Of a DNA stretch of 64,000 bases, positions 51,401 through 61,286 are shown one piece after another. The stretch is from Anas platyrhynchos (taxonomy: Eukaryota; Chordata; Aves; Anseriformes; Anatidae). The stretch is taken from contig NC_092604.1 in assembly GCF_047663525.1 (NCBI RefSeq), positions 13,131,501 to 13,195,500 of the forward strand, given 5' to 3'. The notes beneath the pieces were generated by a model. The model was not told the DNA's origin. It made no database searches and was given only the letters and a program-made list of their open reading frames with translations. How positions within the stretch are numbered: position 1 is the stretch's first letter; each line of letters opens with the position of its first letter. A program made the position numbers and the translations under genes.

Positions 51401-54400
51401 GAGCAGTCCTGCGTGCTGGGCTCTCCTCTTCTGTTCTGCTGATTGGGAGCAGTTTGCTATCAATCTCTAATTGGAGATTAGAAGCTCTAATTGCAGTGTG
51501 TAATTTTTCCCCACTGGTCTGCCTGTTGCCATTATGACTGCAAGAGGGATGTAACTTCACCCTTTTGCCTTCAAAAACTTGGGAAGGGCTGCAGGCACCG
51601 AGGCTTTCCGGGCTGCTGCCTGCCATCGGGGTGCAACCCACAAACCAGTCCTCAATTATTCAACCTTGGGTCTATAAAGCTTATGAGGAAAGGCTCTTCA
51701 TTACTGCTGTTTTGCTGATAATGGGTGAAACTGCAGAGAGGGACAGCCATAGCTGCTGGTCAGCCCTTTGTTGCGGGTTACGAACTGTTAAAAGTGTAAT
51801 TCCTCTTCTCTCTCAGCCTGCAGCCAAGCACAGTGAATGTCACGGGCACAGCAAACCCTGCAAGCTGTGTCACCTGGAGCATTGCAGCCAGAAAACTGAA
51901 CAAGCCTGTGATTTTCCTGAAATGTTTTTGGGAGCTCTGTACTCCGTTCATTGTGTCCTTCCGTGTGCTTTGGGTACCTTGGGATATTTTGCTTTGCCAT
52001 TTTTATGCCACTCTGGATATCTGATAAATATCTCTGAAAGAGCCTTGTGCAAAAAAAGCTAATCGGGAGGCACGAAGGAAGATAACCTTGGATAAGTGGC
52101 ATGGAAGCAAATGCCCAGGACATTTCTTGTTGCTTTTCTGTAAGGCTCAGGATTCATTGTGCCAATGCGTGTTGCAGGTTAGCAAGGCAGAAATGTAATA
52201 ACCTTAAATTGTTTTAAAGAAGTCTTTATGATTCAGACCAAGTATAGTTTCTCTTAGCATGTCCTGCATTGCTTAGCACTTGATGTATGTTCATTGCAGT
52301 GCAATTTTGCAGCCTTCCCCTGCAGCACCCCGTGCCGGGCCACGTCCGACGGCTGGGAATGAAACCCAAACGTTTTCAGACCCTGCCCCACTCACAACTG
52401 CCGGCCTGTCACCAAGGCACTAATGATCCATCAGTCATGATTCCTAACTGCAGGATAATAGAGTAGAAGATCCAGTATTGACTGTTTTTAATTCTGCTGG
52501 GAGCTTGCTGTGTGTCAGCAGCAGGACAGTGTTCTTCTGATGGCTTTCACAGCGCATGGTAATGAGCAAAAGACTAATAATTATCAAATAACCCCCTGTT
52601 AAAGACATAGTGAGAAGCATCAACTTCAGCTGGCCTCAGTATGAAAAGCTTGCCAATTTGATGCAGCTCGTGGCAAAATGCTTTAAATATCTAAACAGAG
52701 TGGATAATGCCAACAATTATCCAGTGGCACTTCGTCAGGCAGAGGCAGGGCAGCGCGGCGCGGTGTGCGTCTGGCAGCGCGGGTGCTGGGCAGCCCTGAG
52801 GACCAGCACAGCACGGAGTAAGTGACGGGGCTGTGGTGGTAACAAGCATCCTGCTCCTGTGCCTCGTGGCCGCCTGCACAGCCCCGTGGTGTGGTGCTGG
52901 TGGGTCCTGGTGGGCAGCCCTGACACCGACGTGGTTTGTGCCCCCCTGTGTTCAGAAAGCCCCTCCTCCTGTGGCTGCTTTCCTGGGGCTCGTTGTTCAG
53001 TGCTCGTTTAAAAATTAAACGAGCACTGGTTAAAAACTTGCAGTATAGGCGATTTTCCACACACAGAGATGCAGTTTCCTTCCTGACACTTAAGTATCAT
53101 GTAAACATCTCTCTGTAAGGAGCCTCTGTGTGCTCTGTAAGGAGTTTTTCCCCACCAAGAGCCTTCCGTTGTGCTCTCTGTGCTGGGTGAATAATCTGTT
53201 TATGTCAGACATCTGTCGTGGGTTTGGAGATGCAAATACTGGATTAATAAAACAGCATCTGAAGAGGAAAAAGCCCAGACCGATGGGGAAAAGTTTCAGC
53301 AGTTTGGATCCCCAAAGTGCCTGGGATGCTCTCTCCTAAATAGCAAATTTGCAGGGGGAGGGGATGATTGTTCCTGTAAAGGCTGAACTGCACCACTCAC
53401 ATTAAAAGGTTCTTTGTATTCTAGGTAGCCAAATGTTCAAAATCAATCCATTTATTTCTTGTAGCAGTCTATTAAAAATTTACCAGTCACAGAGAGCAAA
53501 TGCATTGGCTGTTCTGAACATGATCATAACCGGGGAAGGTTGAAACCGTAACAGTTATCAAAGACAGCGGAGCTGCTTTGTGAAGAGATGAACACATTTA
53601 TCAGGTTTGCAGTCCTCTTTGAGCCGTTTGGTTTCTAACTGGCTGCCCAGCAGCACGAGCACCCTTCCTCTATTTAAATGAGCCGGTTCGTCTGTGCTGC
53701 GTGCTCTGGGCCGCTGTTTACAGACAACTCTACGTCTGAAATGTTTTTGGCAAATAACCACAGCGATGGGAAAACGTGTAGGGACTTCGCCGTGTAATGA
53801 GGTGCAGGGGGGAGAGATGCGTGGCTCTGTGTGTGTGCAGGGAAGGTGGTGCAAGCCCTGCCCAGAGCCCGCTGCCCCCGGCTGCCTGCTGCAGGATGGC
53901 TCGGGGGGACCCATAAGGTGGGGGCCGAGCGGGGCCTGGGGACACAGCCACAGCTCTGCGCCCCCTGCGAGGGCGGCGGGGCCTCAGGGAGCCCCTCCGG
54001 TGTGCAGAGCTGTCTGACCTCAGCGGCAGCATTTGCTCACAGTCAAAGAACGAAATTTGCTCCTGCAAATCGGCAGTACTGAGGGCTATTAAAGCTTTCC
54101 CATTTCTGAAACGCTTTCTCTGTTTTTCTCTCCAGATGGCAGCTCTTCAGAGTCCTTTCTATGGAGATAAAATGAACCTGTTTTCTCTTTGCCAAAAAAT
54201 AGAGCAATGTGACTACCCACCTCTTCCAGCTGAACATTATTCTGAAAAGGTAAATTGGGAGCATTTTTGGAGGGGGACGTGGGGGTGCCGTGAAGTACCT
54301 CCCCGAGCACGGGAGAGGAGGCCGGGAGAAAAAGAGCCCCCGTCTAACGTAGAGCAGGGGCTGGCCAGAGAGAATGCCCCGGGTGCCTTTATGGCTGGCT

Positions 54401-57400
54401 AAGGAAGCTATTGTTGTGATGTCTGCATATCAACAAGCTAAATTAAGACAGAAAAGATTTTCTTAATGCGATTTCTTAACATGGGGAGCATTTTGATACT
54501 GAAAGTCTGTTATGCTGGCAAAAAACAACAATGAACCGTGGGAAAGCCCTCTCCTTGCTTCCCTTCCCTTAAAATAACATACCATAAAACCAGCGCTTAA
54601 ATTTCTGTTTATGTAGATTTCAGTTTGTTACAAGGAGGGGAATTCTTTATTTTTTTATTTTTTTTAAATAGAGGGGGAGGGAAGGAAAGTCGCTTACTCT
54701 AACACAGTAAGTGTCAATACACCAGCTGTGTAGGGGGCGTTGAAGTTTGGGTTTTGTTCATATGAAAGGAAGGGATGGAGAGCAGAAGCTCAGCTGGTCT
54801 ACCTTAAAAAAAAAAATCCACTCTGCATACTTGCTCTGCGATGTTTCCAGCTGCAAACACCCATGGTGTTTTTTAGGCAGGGCTGTTTGAGCTTTGCTTT
54901 TTTTTCTTTTAAGCTTTCTTTTCCTTACCTTGACAAACCATCTGTTTTCCTTACTTCCTCATTCAGTTACAGTTGCCTGCTATTTGAAAGGAAATGGCTA
55001 ATGTAATTTTGAATGTTCATCGTATCCTTCATGGGTTTTCTTTTGTTTTATTTCTGCCTCAAAGTCCTGAGGAGCAGGAGGCAGGCTTCAGGGCAAACAC
55101 CGCACACAGCAGTTAGCGGCGGCCTCGTGCCCGACCTGCTCAGCATCTGGGCTGCTGTGCGCTGGGGGGCACAGGGCTGAGTGGGGTGCAGGAGTGCTTT
55201 TCCCTGGACTGGACATAATGAACTCCCTTGAATGGCATTTAAAAGAGGAGTAAGAACACCAAGGTTTCACCAAGTTTGGGCAAGCTGCAGGCGGCGCTGC
55301 ACGGGGTGAGTCGCTCAGGCAGGGCTGTGGAGGAGCCTGCGTGGAGCTGTGCCTCACTCCGGCCTGAGCCACGGCGCAGTCCCCTGGGGCTGGTGTCATG
55401 CTGTCCTCCAGGCCACCACACAGCCTACGTAAGTTACATAGCAAAAAAGAGCTATTGTGAGAAGATTATTCGAGAACTGTTGTGGAAAAGTGGAATTTTT
55501 TTCCCAAGCTGCCGTGGCAGCAAGTCCCAGCTCTGTGCCTTCCCGTTCGCCATGCTGTTGCAGCATGCATCTCAGGATATGCCTGCTGGCAGCAAGAATT
55601 AGTGTAAGTTGACAGATGTGTTTCCTGTCTTTACAATTACTGTCTGTTTGCTTCCCTCTGGCAGTGCTAAAGAGTGTGTGTAGTGTAGTGATACAATCCA
55701 GGGTGAGAAGGATGGTTTAAAGCTCAAAGGCGCCAGGTCCCAGAGAACTAGACTCCAGATGGTGTTCATACACTATTAACAGAATGCTTGACAAAGTCTG
55801 AGGAGGGCTGTGCCTTTGGCTGTAGCTTAGCTCGCTGTATGAGCTGCTGCTGCTTACATCAACCACAAAGAGCTTTAATTCTGAGTATTAGAACATGGCT
55901 CCACCACGAGTGGTATCTGGTGCTGTAGGTGGCTTTACAGATTGGACTTTGGAGATTATTTTGGAGTGGGGGGCCAAGAGAAAGGTGGGTTAGTGTCTTC
56001 CACCAGCCATGCAGGCTGGGTCCTTCTGAAAGGCTCAGAAATGTGGCAGCACTCGGGCAGCAGCAAGCAGCACCTGAAGGAATCTGTTCTTCTGGTGGGC
56101 AGGGGTTGGTTACCTCTGTCTGGACGTGTGCGTTTTCCTTGAAGAGTGTCTTCATCTTAGATGGAAAGGGCAGATTCTGTAAGCCACTCTAATGTTGTCC
56201 CTGCAGCAAGGTTGTAAGTGATGTGGGAAGGCAGCAGAGCCTTTGCATCCTCCCAGCCCAGGGCAGGGATGTGGGTTAGGCTGTGCCAAGCTACCAGCTG
56301 TGTGGTGCTCTGGAGCCCTCAGCACGTCCGTCCTTCACCCGGCAGTACAGCCTCAAAACAAGGCTTCGGCTGCAGGCCAGCTGCTGAGCCACGAGTGTTT
56401 TATGTGGGGCATCATTTCCCATGGACAAGGCAGAGCATTTATGGGAAATGCCCGCTTTAATGGTGCTCCCCTTCAGTGGTGTCCTCCTGGCGGTCGCCTT
56501 TTGTTCAGCCCAGTCTCACGAGGAGCTGGCTTACTCTTTGTTAGCAGGAGGAGCTGGGACTCCAGCCAGAATTAGTTTTCTCTCGGAGACAAGCTTACTA
56601 GTCATGGGTTGACTATCGGAGCGTGGTCTCCCGGTTCCTTACAGCTGATGGTGAAGTGCCTGCACCGTGGTGGTTGAGAACAGAACTCCCCACTCTGCCG
56701 AAGCGCCGTGGTTTGCCTGGGAGCGCATTGCTGCGTGGATACATTGGACTGGGAGCACAGGCTTCGGGCAGAGCTTTAGAAGCACCGTGGTTGTTTGTGG
56801 GTGCTTTGTTGTGGACATCTCAGGGCTCAGGTGTGTGTTGAATTGTGGGGTCTCAGCTGTTACAAACCACCACGTGCCCCCAGATGAATCAGACAGGGTC
56901 ACCACAGCAGGTGTGAGAGTGGGACAGGGCCAGAGGGACAGCGGGGCTGAGTTTGCTGAGGATGGGCTGGCCAGGTTTTATATCTGTGTGTGCCTGCAGC
57001 AGGATCGGGAGGTGGTGAGGTAATGACCGCATTACGGCGCGTCCTGCTTGCGTGGGATGTGTGCCCCTGGCGCCATCCTGCCCACGTGCTGACTGCCCCC
57101 AGAAATCCTGCTGGAGTGGGCTTCAGCCCCTGCGCCAACCTGCAGCACAGGGCCTGGCTCTGCACAGAGCTGAAACCTCATTTGGGTACGTTCAGTAATG
57201 CAGCTGAAATGTGTGCCTGATAGCTGTATGGTCATGCTTTTAATTACCATTAAAATAATTGGCACTGTGGCTACTGGGAGGATGTGAGAAGATCAGAGGC
57301 TCAAGGCTGTTTCTCCCTATGCCTCGGGGGTACGAGCAGCTTTCAGTGTCTGTATAATTAAAAGCTACAATCTTTCATGTGCACAATAAAGAGTGTAGGG

Positions 57401-58460
57401 AGGTGGGGAGACTTCACCCTTCTGCATTTTATTTATTAAACATAATCAATGACCAGTCTCTCCTTCACAAAGGTTTTCCAGGAAACACTGGTGTTTGACA
57501 GCCGTGCTCAGGCATCCTGTGTCTGAAGGCAGAGGTGCTGTTCAGATGTTTTACGTTAAAACCCTCCCGGCTGGTTACAAAGGCTGATGTGGGGCATACG
57601 GTTGCTGTACAGGAGAGTTCTGTTCAGGACAGGTTTTTAAACCCCTCCTTCTACTTTCTTCTTTCTTCTGATTCCCCTTTTACTGACACGTCCATCCATG
57701 TCTGTTGGCTCACCTGGACTTCTGGAAGCTCAGTCCTTCCTTCCTCACGTGCACGTCCTGCTCCTGCCCCTGCCCCTGGTGCCCAGCTCCCGGTGCCCCT
57801 GCTGCTTCCTCTGCCCATGCCCACCCGGCCGTGCCACGGGCCCTGCTGAGCGAGCTGCTCTCACCTGATGGCACTGGTCAGCTTCACCACTTCTCTGAAG
57901 CAAATCAAAAATCCCACTAGAAAAAAGGCTGTTTCTGTGTGCTTCTAAAGCTCTGAAACTCACAGAGTCAGGAGCGATGGAGCAGCCAGGCGGCTGCTGG
58001 GCCCTCTGGAGCCGTGTGACGTCTCTGAGCAGTGAACAGCGAACCCACCGAGTGTATGGATGCTAGCAGGGCATTGTAAATGACACAAAATCCACTGTGG
58101 TGTGTGGATTAAAGCTCCTGTGCTGATGGTTTGGTGGAAAAGGGTCTCTCTAGTCCTTCCATGGGGCAAGAGGGGAGGGGCAACAAATGTCTGCATGTCT
58201 GCCCTGCAGTCTGCCCAGGCCCGTCTGTGTGTACAAGGGCTCCTAGCTCCTGCCCAGCAGCCCAGTGCTCAAACAGCCCCAAAGCCTTTTCCAGGGAGAA
58301 CCGAGCCAAGTAATTTACGTGTTTGCATGCCTGTTTTTCTGTCTTTCAGCTGCGGGAGTTGGTCAGCATGTGCATATACCCCGATCCCGATCAAAGACCT
58401 GATATTGGTTACGTGCACCAAATAGCAAAACAAATGCATGTTTGGACCTCCAGCACTTGA
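22948..58460 (+). CDS. NEK6: NEK6, serine/threonine-protein kinase Nek6 (nine coding exons, complete)
   Basis: The coding exons are 22948-23040, 29691-29831, 30775-30837, 34031-34141, 37606-37714, 38955-39062, 48814-48908, 54136-54249 and 58350-58460. They total 945 nt and join without a frame break to 314 residues plus stop; human NEK6 has 313. Landmarks are the Gly-rich loop GRGQFSEV (53-60), VALKK (72-76), autoinhibitory Tyr109 (human Tyr108), HRD (171-173), DLG (191-193), activation-loop Thr203 and Ser207 (human Ser206, the NEK9 site) and SPE (216-218). NEK6 is almost only a kinase domain with a short disordered N-terminus and lacks the coiled coils of other NEKs. It acts in mitosis below NEK9 and phosphorylates the kinesin KIF11 (Eg5). 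The C-terminus QMHVWTSST and N-terminus identify NEK6 rather than NEK7. All splice sites are GT-AG. Confidence 0.97.
24449..24488. repeat. Poly-T tract, 40 bases
   Basis: Forty uninterrupted T residues form the longest homopolymer in the window. No retroposed sequence is recognisable beside it, so it may be a grown microsatellite or an antisense poly-A tail whose body has decayed. The length in the assembly may be imprecise. Confidence 0.9.
25861..25889. repeat. T-rich low-complexity tract
   Basis: Runs of T are interrupted by single C residues, in intron 2. Confidence 0.85.
29691..29831 (+). CDS. NEK6: NEK6 exon 3, Gly-rich loop and catalytic lysine
   Basis: It encodes residues 32-78, from [15 protein letters not shown] to VALKKVQ. 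It includes the ATP-binding loop I-G-R-G-Q-F-S-E-V (52-60) and lysines 75/76, equivalent to Lys74/Lys75 of human NEK6 that are needed for activity. Phase 0 on both sides; acceptor AACAG, donor CAG|GTAAGC. Pro71 replaces a Thr in the human protein as I recall it. Confidence 0.97.
29832..30774 (+). other. NEK6: NEK6 intron 3
   Basis: This is the shortest NEK6 intron (943 bp), GTAAGC to TTTGTAG. I saw only AT-rich sequence with a GC-richer patch around 30180-30310 and a small T run near 30541; nothing functional was recognised. Confidence 0.8.
30775..30837 (+). CDS. NEK6: NEK6 exon 4, alpha-C helix region
   Basis: It encodes residues 79-99 ([21 protein letters not shown]), including the conserved alpha-C helix glutamate (Glu94 in CIKEID). 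Phase 0 on both sides; acceptor TTTGTAG, donor AAG|GTAAGA. Ile92 and Asp96 look like the NEK7 form of this helix rather than human NEK6. Confidence 0.97.
30838..34030 (+). other. NEK6: NEK6 intron 4
   Basis: GTAAGA to CTGCAG. It holds an ATTT-type simple repeat (32978-33000), a nested stem-loop candidate (33033-33085) and otherwise unremarkable AT-rich DNA with a GC-richer patch near 31490-31780. No exon was recognised. Confidence 0.75.
32978..33000. repeat. (TTTA)n simple repeat
   Basis: Interrupted tandem TTTA units lie in intron 4. Confidence 0.85.
34031..34141 (+). CDS. NEK6: NEK6 exon 5, autoinhibitory tyrosine and hinge
   Basis: It encodes residues 100-136, [14 protein letters not shown] through DLSQMIK. 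Tyr109 in IIKYL corresponds to human Tyr108, which points into the active site and keeps NEK6 autoinhibited until NEK9 binding. The hinge LELADAG follows. Phase 0 on both sides; acceptor CTGCAG, donor AAG|GTAAGG. The segment is nearly invariant across NEK6/NEK7. Confidence 0.97.
34142..37605 (+). other. NEK6: NEK6 intron 5
   Basis: GTAAGG to TTCCACAG. It contains a GC-richer stretch at 34850-35270 with spurious open frames, an A/G-rich low-complexity tract near 35700-35750, and motif-dense AT-rich sequence at about 35980-36380 and 37310-37400 that looks like conserved non-coding DNA. No exon was recognised. Confidence 0.75.
37606..37714 (+). CDS. NEK6: NEK6 exon 6, up to the HRD motif
   Basis: It encodes residues 137-172 plus the first base of Asp173, from [15 protein letters not shown] to HSRRVMHR. 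The catalytic HRD triad (171-173) is split by the intron after the first base of the Asp codon (phase 1). Acceptor CCACAG; donor GAG|GTAACA deviates at +5. Confidence 0.97.
37715..38954 (+). other. NEK6: NEK6 intron 6
   Basis: GTAACA to CTTGCAG. AT-rich intron sequence without repeats or exons that I can name. Confidence 0.8.
38955..39062 (+). CDS. NEK6: NEK6 exon 7, catalytic loop, DLG and activation segment
   Basis: It encodes residues 173-208 plus the first base of Val209. It contains DIKPANVF (catalytic loop), DLG (191-193, NEK variant of DFG) and the activation segment [10 protein letters not shown] with Thr203 and Ser207; the latter is the site NEK9 phosphorylates in human NEK6. Lys201 is a NEK7-like residue (Glu in human NEK6 as I recall). 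Phase 1 at the end; donor TAG|GTAAGA. Confidence 0.97.
39640..39850 (-). mobile_element. Ancient CR1-like LINE, reverse-transcriptase fragment, antisense
   Basis: The + strand reads like the reverse complement of the conserved CR1/L3-type reverse-transcriptase region. Key matches are the 'ctgaactgtatcctgttt' stretch and 'gttaatgaatatcttcaaagaactgg', which opposes the segment normally encoding the SGVPQGSVLGP-to-FNIFIND part of the enzyme. It is heavily diverged, with frame breaks, and cannot be functional. It is a fossil, probably older than the avian CR1 tail at 21144. Confidence 0.7.
41584..41597. promoter_or_regulatory. Perfect RFX X-box palindrome
   Basis: GTTGCCCTGGCAAC is a full two-half-site X-box (GTTGCC, two-base spacer, GGCAAC), the recognition site of RFX-family winged-helix factors. 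It lies in intron 7 in a GC-rich patch. An exact octamer ATGCAAAT is at 41652-41659 and TAATTA-type sites follow downstream. The sequence match is exact; occupancy is unknown. Confidence 0.5.
41652..41659 (+). promoter_or_regulatory. Octamer (POU) motif ATGCAAAT
   Basis: An exact octamer for POU-domain factors lies 55 bp from the X-box. Confidence 0.4.
43607..43630. repeat. 9-bp inverted repeat, 6-nt loop
   Basis: TGCAGGTAT, then ATTGCA, then ATACCTGCA. The arms are exact reverse complements. It is a short hairpin in intron 7. Confidence 0.85.
45058..45082. repeat. A-rich low-complexity tract
   Basis: Fourteen A residues are followed by GAAAAAGAAAAG, in intron 7. Confidence 0.85.
45442..45454. 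repeat. (CA)n dinucleotide repeat
   Basis: About six and a half CA units lie in intron 7. Confidence 0.85.
47385..47475 (+). repeat. Possible ancient amniote interspersed repeat
   Basis: The series 'cgttgaggctgtacacatctttctg' then 'attgtacagtgcctataccagtgg' resembles a widespread amniote repeat end of the form 'cttgaggcagggactgtcttt...ttgtacagcgcctagcacaatgggg'. The similarity is roughly two thirds by eye and I am not sure of the family name. It would explain the open but meaningless frames on both strands at 47302-47799. Confidence 0.4.
48814..48908 (+). CDS. NEK6: NEK6 exon 8, P+1 loop and SPE motif
   Basis: It encodes the rest of Val209 and residues 210-240: the P+1 loop [10 protein letters not shown] (the NEK form of APE at 216-218), then [20 protein letters not shown] with the conserved Asp and Trp of subdomain IX. 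Phase 1 in, phase 0 out; acceptor TTTACAG, donor GAA|GTAAGT. Confidence 0.97.
48909..54135 (+). other. NEK6: NEK6 intron 8
   Basis: GTAAGT to TCTCCAG. It contains a motif-rich block near 51340-51560, a perfect 14-bp inverted repeat (52998-53028), a short direct repeat of CTCTGTAAGGAG (53109-53120 and 53134-53145) and GC-rich patches at 52720-52990 and 53820-54010 with spurious open frames. No exon was recognised. Confidence 0.75.
52998..53028. repeat. Perfect 14-bp inverted repeat, 3-nt loop
   Basis: CAGTGCTCGTTTAA, then AAA, then TTAAACGAGCACTG. Every base pairs, and the stem is not simple-sequence. This is the best perfect hairpin I noticed in the window. It is too short for a microRNA precursor. 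Confidence 0.93.
54136..54249 (+). CDS. NEK6: NEK6 exon 9, kinase C-lobe
   Basis: It encodes residues 241-278, [16 protein letters not shown] through AEHYSEK. This is subdomain X of the C-lobe, nearly identical in NEK6 and NEK7; [19 protein letters not shown] favours NEK6. The exon happens to begin with ATG, but this is an internal Met. Phase 0 on both sides; acceptor TCTCCAG, donor AAG|GTAAAT. Confidence 0.97.
54250..58349 (+). other. NEK6: NEK6 intron 9
   Basis: GTAAAT to CTTTCAG. It is relatively GC-rich over 55060-58300 with many overlapping chance open frames. It holds a pyrimidine-rich tract of CTGCCCCTGCC type near 57745-57830 and T-rich tracts near 54650. No repeats of known family and no exon were recognised. 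Confidence 0.75.
58350..58460 (+). CDS. NEK6: NEK6 exon 10, C-terminus and stop
   Basis: It encodes residues 279-314 and TGA (58458-58460). [21 protein letters not shown] carries the conserved subdomain XI Arg (QRPD), and the tail [10 protein letters not shown] is the NEK6-type end (NEK7 ends differently). Acceptor TCTTTCAG, phase 0. Confidence 0.97.
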   Translation: MRELVSMCIYPDPDQRPDIGYVHQIAKQMHVWTSST

Positions 58461-58667
58461 ACCATCTGCAAACACTCTCAAAAGCCAGCACAGCTTAGTC
58501 TTACTTGAATTTTTTTCTCAGATGAAACCGACTGGTGCCTAGTCACGCAAGCGAGAGGGTTGAGCACTCGTAGCAAGATGCTCTATTATTTCTGCAGGTT
58601 ATTTGACAAGGACTCTTACAAGGTGGTCATGCTTTAAAGTGAAGATTCTGTGAGGTATTGCAAGTGA

Positions 58668-58691
58668 TTTTTTTTGTTTTGTTTTGTTTTT
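58668..58691. repeat. (TTTTG)n-like simple repeat in the 3' UTR
   Basis: A T run is followed by three TTTTG units, about 210 bases after the NEK6 stop. Confidence 0.85.
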
Positions 58692-59875
58692 AGGCCAATA
58701 ACATGTTACAGTTGTAGATCATTTAAGGGTCCTTTCTTAAAACTGTCGTGTGTAATCTAGGATAGATTATATTAACAAGGGTGTCAGAGCATTTGACACG
58801 CCTCTTCTATCTTAACTGTAATGTGAAATATTGAAATAATTCCTTTGGTGAAATCACTTTATACTAATGTAAGAATTACAGTAGATTTTTGTGTAATTTG
58901 TATAACTGCTACTTTGCCTCTTCTGCAAATGGTTAATAGCGAATTCAATTTTTACTTTGTGTATTTTAAAGCATCCATTTATGTGTTTTTATTAATTCCC
59001 TCCTCTTCAGACTTAGAAACTGGGAGGGGCTTGGGAGGAGAGAAATGCATTTGTTTAATGATTTTTTTATTTTTTTTTAACTGAAAACTTAAGAGTGAAT
59101 ATTTTGCTGATGCATTTACTTGTTCATTTGGCTACAGCCAATTAGATGAATTCAGCATATAGCTGGGGGAGGGGAATAAAAAAACAAACAAACCCCAAAC
59201 TATCATGCTTCTGCAAATAATTCCTCTAAATTTATCTTCCCATTTGTTGTGACTATTTTTAGACTACAAGTTCGTATTGAAAACCAGTGTTTAATACAGC
59301 TAGATTTTGGGGAAGATACTTTTACACATTCAGTAGTATGTTAAGTACCAATAGGTAAAACTTAAGCAAAGCAGTGTTTTAAACTCTGAAACATTTAAAA
59401 AACAAGTAAGTAAAATGCTTTGTGTATCTAATTCTACATAAGGATCAGCCCCGTCTATATAACTGTGAAAGCTAATTTACAGAATGTGAATTTTTATAAA
59501 AATCTCAACCTGATTTGAAGGAGTCATCTTCTTTAACTAAATGAAAATTTTCAACCAACTAAATTCATTCATTGAATCAATGATTTGTTTCATTACTGTC
59601 AATGAAAAATATTCACTGCTTTAGGAACAAAACTTGGATTCACGTTCAAGTGTTTCCATTTCATTTGCCTGTTCAGAGGAACAGTGCTGCACTTAGTGTT
59701 CTTGAGGACTACAGCGGGGGAAATAAATAAGCCTGTTCTGTTACAGCGCTGCTTCCATGTGTGACGGTGGCTAATGCCAAAATGTAGATTTGTGTGTGAC
59801 AGTTCAAATGCAGCCTGTGCCTTTTTTTCTGTTGTTGTTGTTTTGTTGTTTTTTCTTTAAGAAAAGAATACAATC

Positions 59876-59894
59876 TTTTTTTTTTTTTTTTTTT
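59876..59894. repeat. T run, 19 bases
   Basis: An uninterrupted T tract in the NEK6 3' UTR. Confidence 0.85.
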
Positions 59895-60534
59895 GAAATA
59901 AGATTAGGGTTAGAGGGTTACATACATATATATGCTTTTAGTGGATTTTTTTAACCTAATTTTCTCTACTTAAAGGAAAACTGCAGTGCCATCTTCAACT
60001 ACTTTCCATCAAATTTTGAAGTATTTATATAGGTAGCAAAGAAAAGCTATTAATTGCTGTGAATAATGTTGGTATCATTAATGCAAGGTGCCATTTTATC
60101 GAGGCTTCTCAGCAGAAAGTTGATCTTGCTGCTCTCATGAGAGATTGAGGAAATTCAAATCAGCATGAGGATGTAGGAGAGGCACCAAATTGCTTCCAAC
60201 ATTCCCATGCTAACTTGCTTAATTTATAGCCAGCTTCTTTAGCAATTCTTAGATTCAAGAGTGAGGACTGTCACTTTCACACTGCAGGTTTCCTTTAAGC
60301 TGTGGTGGCAGCTACACATTCATAGGGATGGCTGTGCTGCGCCTCTATTGGTGTGACATAGAAAAGGATCTCTGGCTTCCAGGGAAGCTCAGCTTAAATT
60401 TGAGTGTCTTGAGAAGTCTGGTCACTTTCTTGCTGCATAAAATTCATTAGTGCTTATAAGTAAATGTATTTCAAAAGGTAATTTTTTTTTGCAATTGTGC
60501 ATTTTTAGATAAATAAAAAAAAAATGATTTACAA

Positions 60535-60540
60535 AATAAA
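60535..60540 (+). terminator. NEK6: Probable main poly(A) signal of NEK6
   Basis: An AATAAA hexamer with a second copy at 60512-60517, both shortly before an A-rich stretch (60552-60564). It is the most distal canonical hexamer on the + strand before the PSMB7 3' end; the next (61674) would lie past the PSMB7 last exon. Confidence 0.6.
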
Positions 60541-60560
60541 CACCTTTGTTTAAAAAAAAA

Positions 60561-61270
60561 AAAAGAACTATGAAGGGGAAAAAAAATTAAAAAACACGCA
60601 AAGAAGGACTAACTGTGTGTGAAATTTGCTAACAGCTACCATAATATGTAGATACCTGACAAAAAGCTCTGCTTGTGGAGAATGGACTACATAAGCTGTT
60701 ATCAGTTGTCATGATGGAAAACTGCATACAAATCTTCAACCTCTAGAAGGGTGGCTGCCCTAAAGATGCTTTCTCCGGCTGGCTGTTCCAGGATGGTAAG
60801 ACTAGGGCCTACTACCAATTAACCTTTTGAAGCTGAGTGTAGGGGTTACACGTTCTCTTTTGAGTAGATGAAAAAATAATTTTATAGGTGGATTTTCAGC
60901 TAGTTTTTCTTTTGCTTAAGATTATGTAATACAGTATAAAACAACTTGAAATCAGTTCATCTCAAAGAGCATGAACTCAGGATTTTAGGACAAAAAAGTT
61001 CAATTTTTTATAGAAATGTAAGGCAAGTAAGATAATTAAGACATCTAAATGATGTTTTCTCTGGTTATGTAATGTAGAAATGGAAACATTTTATACCAGT
61101 GTGGATGTTGGACACTTTCTAGCTCTCCTGTTAATTGTTAATCTAGCTCTCCTGATCTTTTTGGGTAGCATGCAACTTATTTTCACAGTGGTAAGATGCT
61201 TCAGTCCTGTGTTTTGATCGGGGGTAAGAATGGAGCAGCAGCAAAAGAAATCAGCACTCTATGAAACACT
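60561..61270. other. Intergenic gap between convergent NEK6 and PSMB7
   Basis: About 0.7 kb of AT-rich DNA separates the two inferred poly(A) sites. It contains a small direct duplication of CTAGCTCTCCTG (about 61121-61132 and 61144-61155). No gene was seen. Confidence 0.6.
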
Positions 61271-61286
61271 AATTAGGAGAATGGTC

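Larger units (their letters stand above)
58461..60560 (+). other. NEK6: NEK6 3' untranslated region (end approximate)
   Basis: About 2.1 kb of AT-rich sequence follows the stop. AATAAA hexamers occur at 59175, 59722, 60512 and 60535. The last is followed within about 10-25 bases by a TTTGTTT and A-rich stretch and is the likely main end, so shorter isoforms are possible. It includes a (TTTTG)n-like repeat (58668-58691), a 19-base T run (59876-59894) and scattered ATTTA pentamers typical of AU-rich 3' UTRs. Confidence 0.7.

Noticed and set aside
54136-54402. Open frame beginning with ATG at NEK6 exon 9, as an independent small gene
   Set aside because: The ATG is the internal Met241 of the kinase at an exon border; the reading past 54249 is intron.
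59903-59925. TTAGGGTTAGAGGG, telomere-like
   Set aside because: Only about one and a half TTAGGG units; chance occurrence in the 3' UTR.
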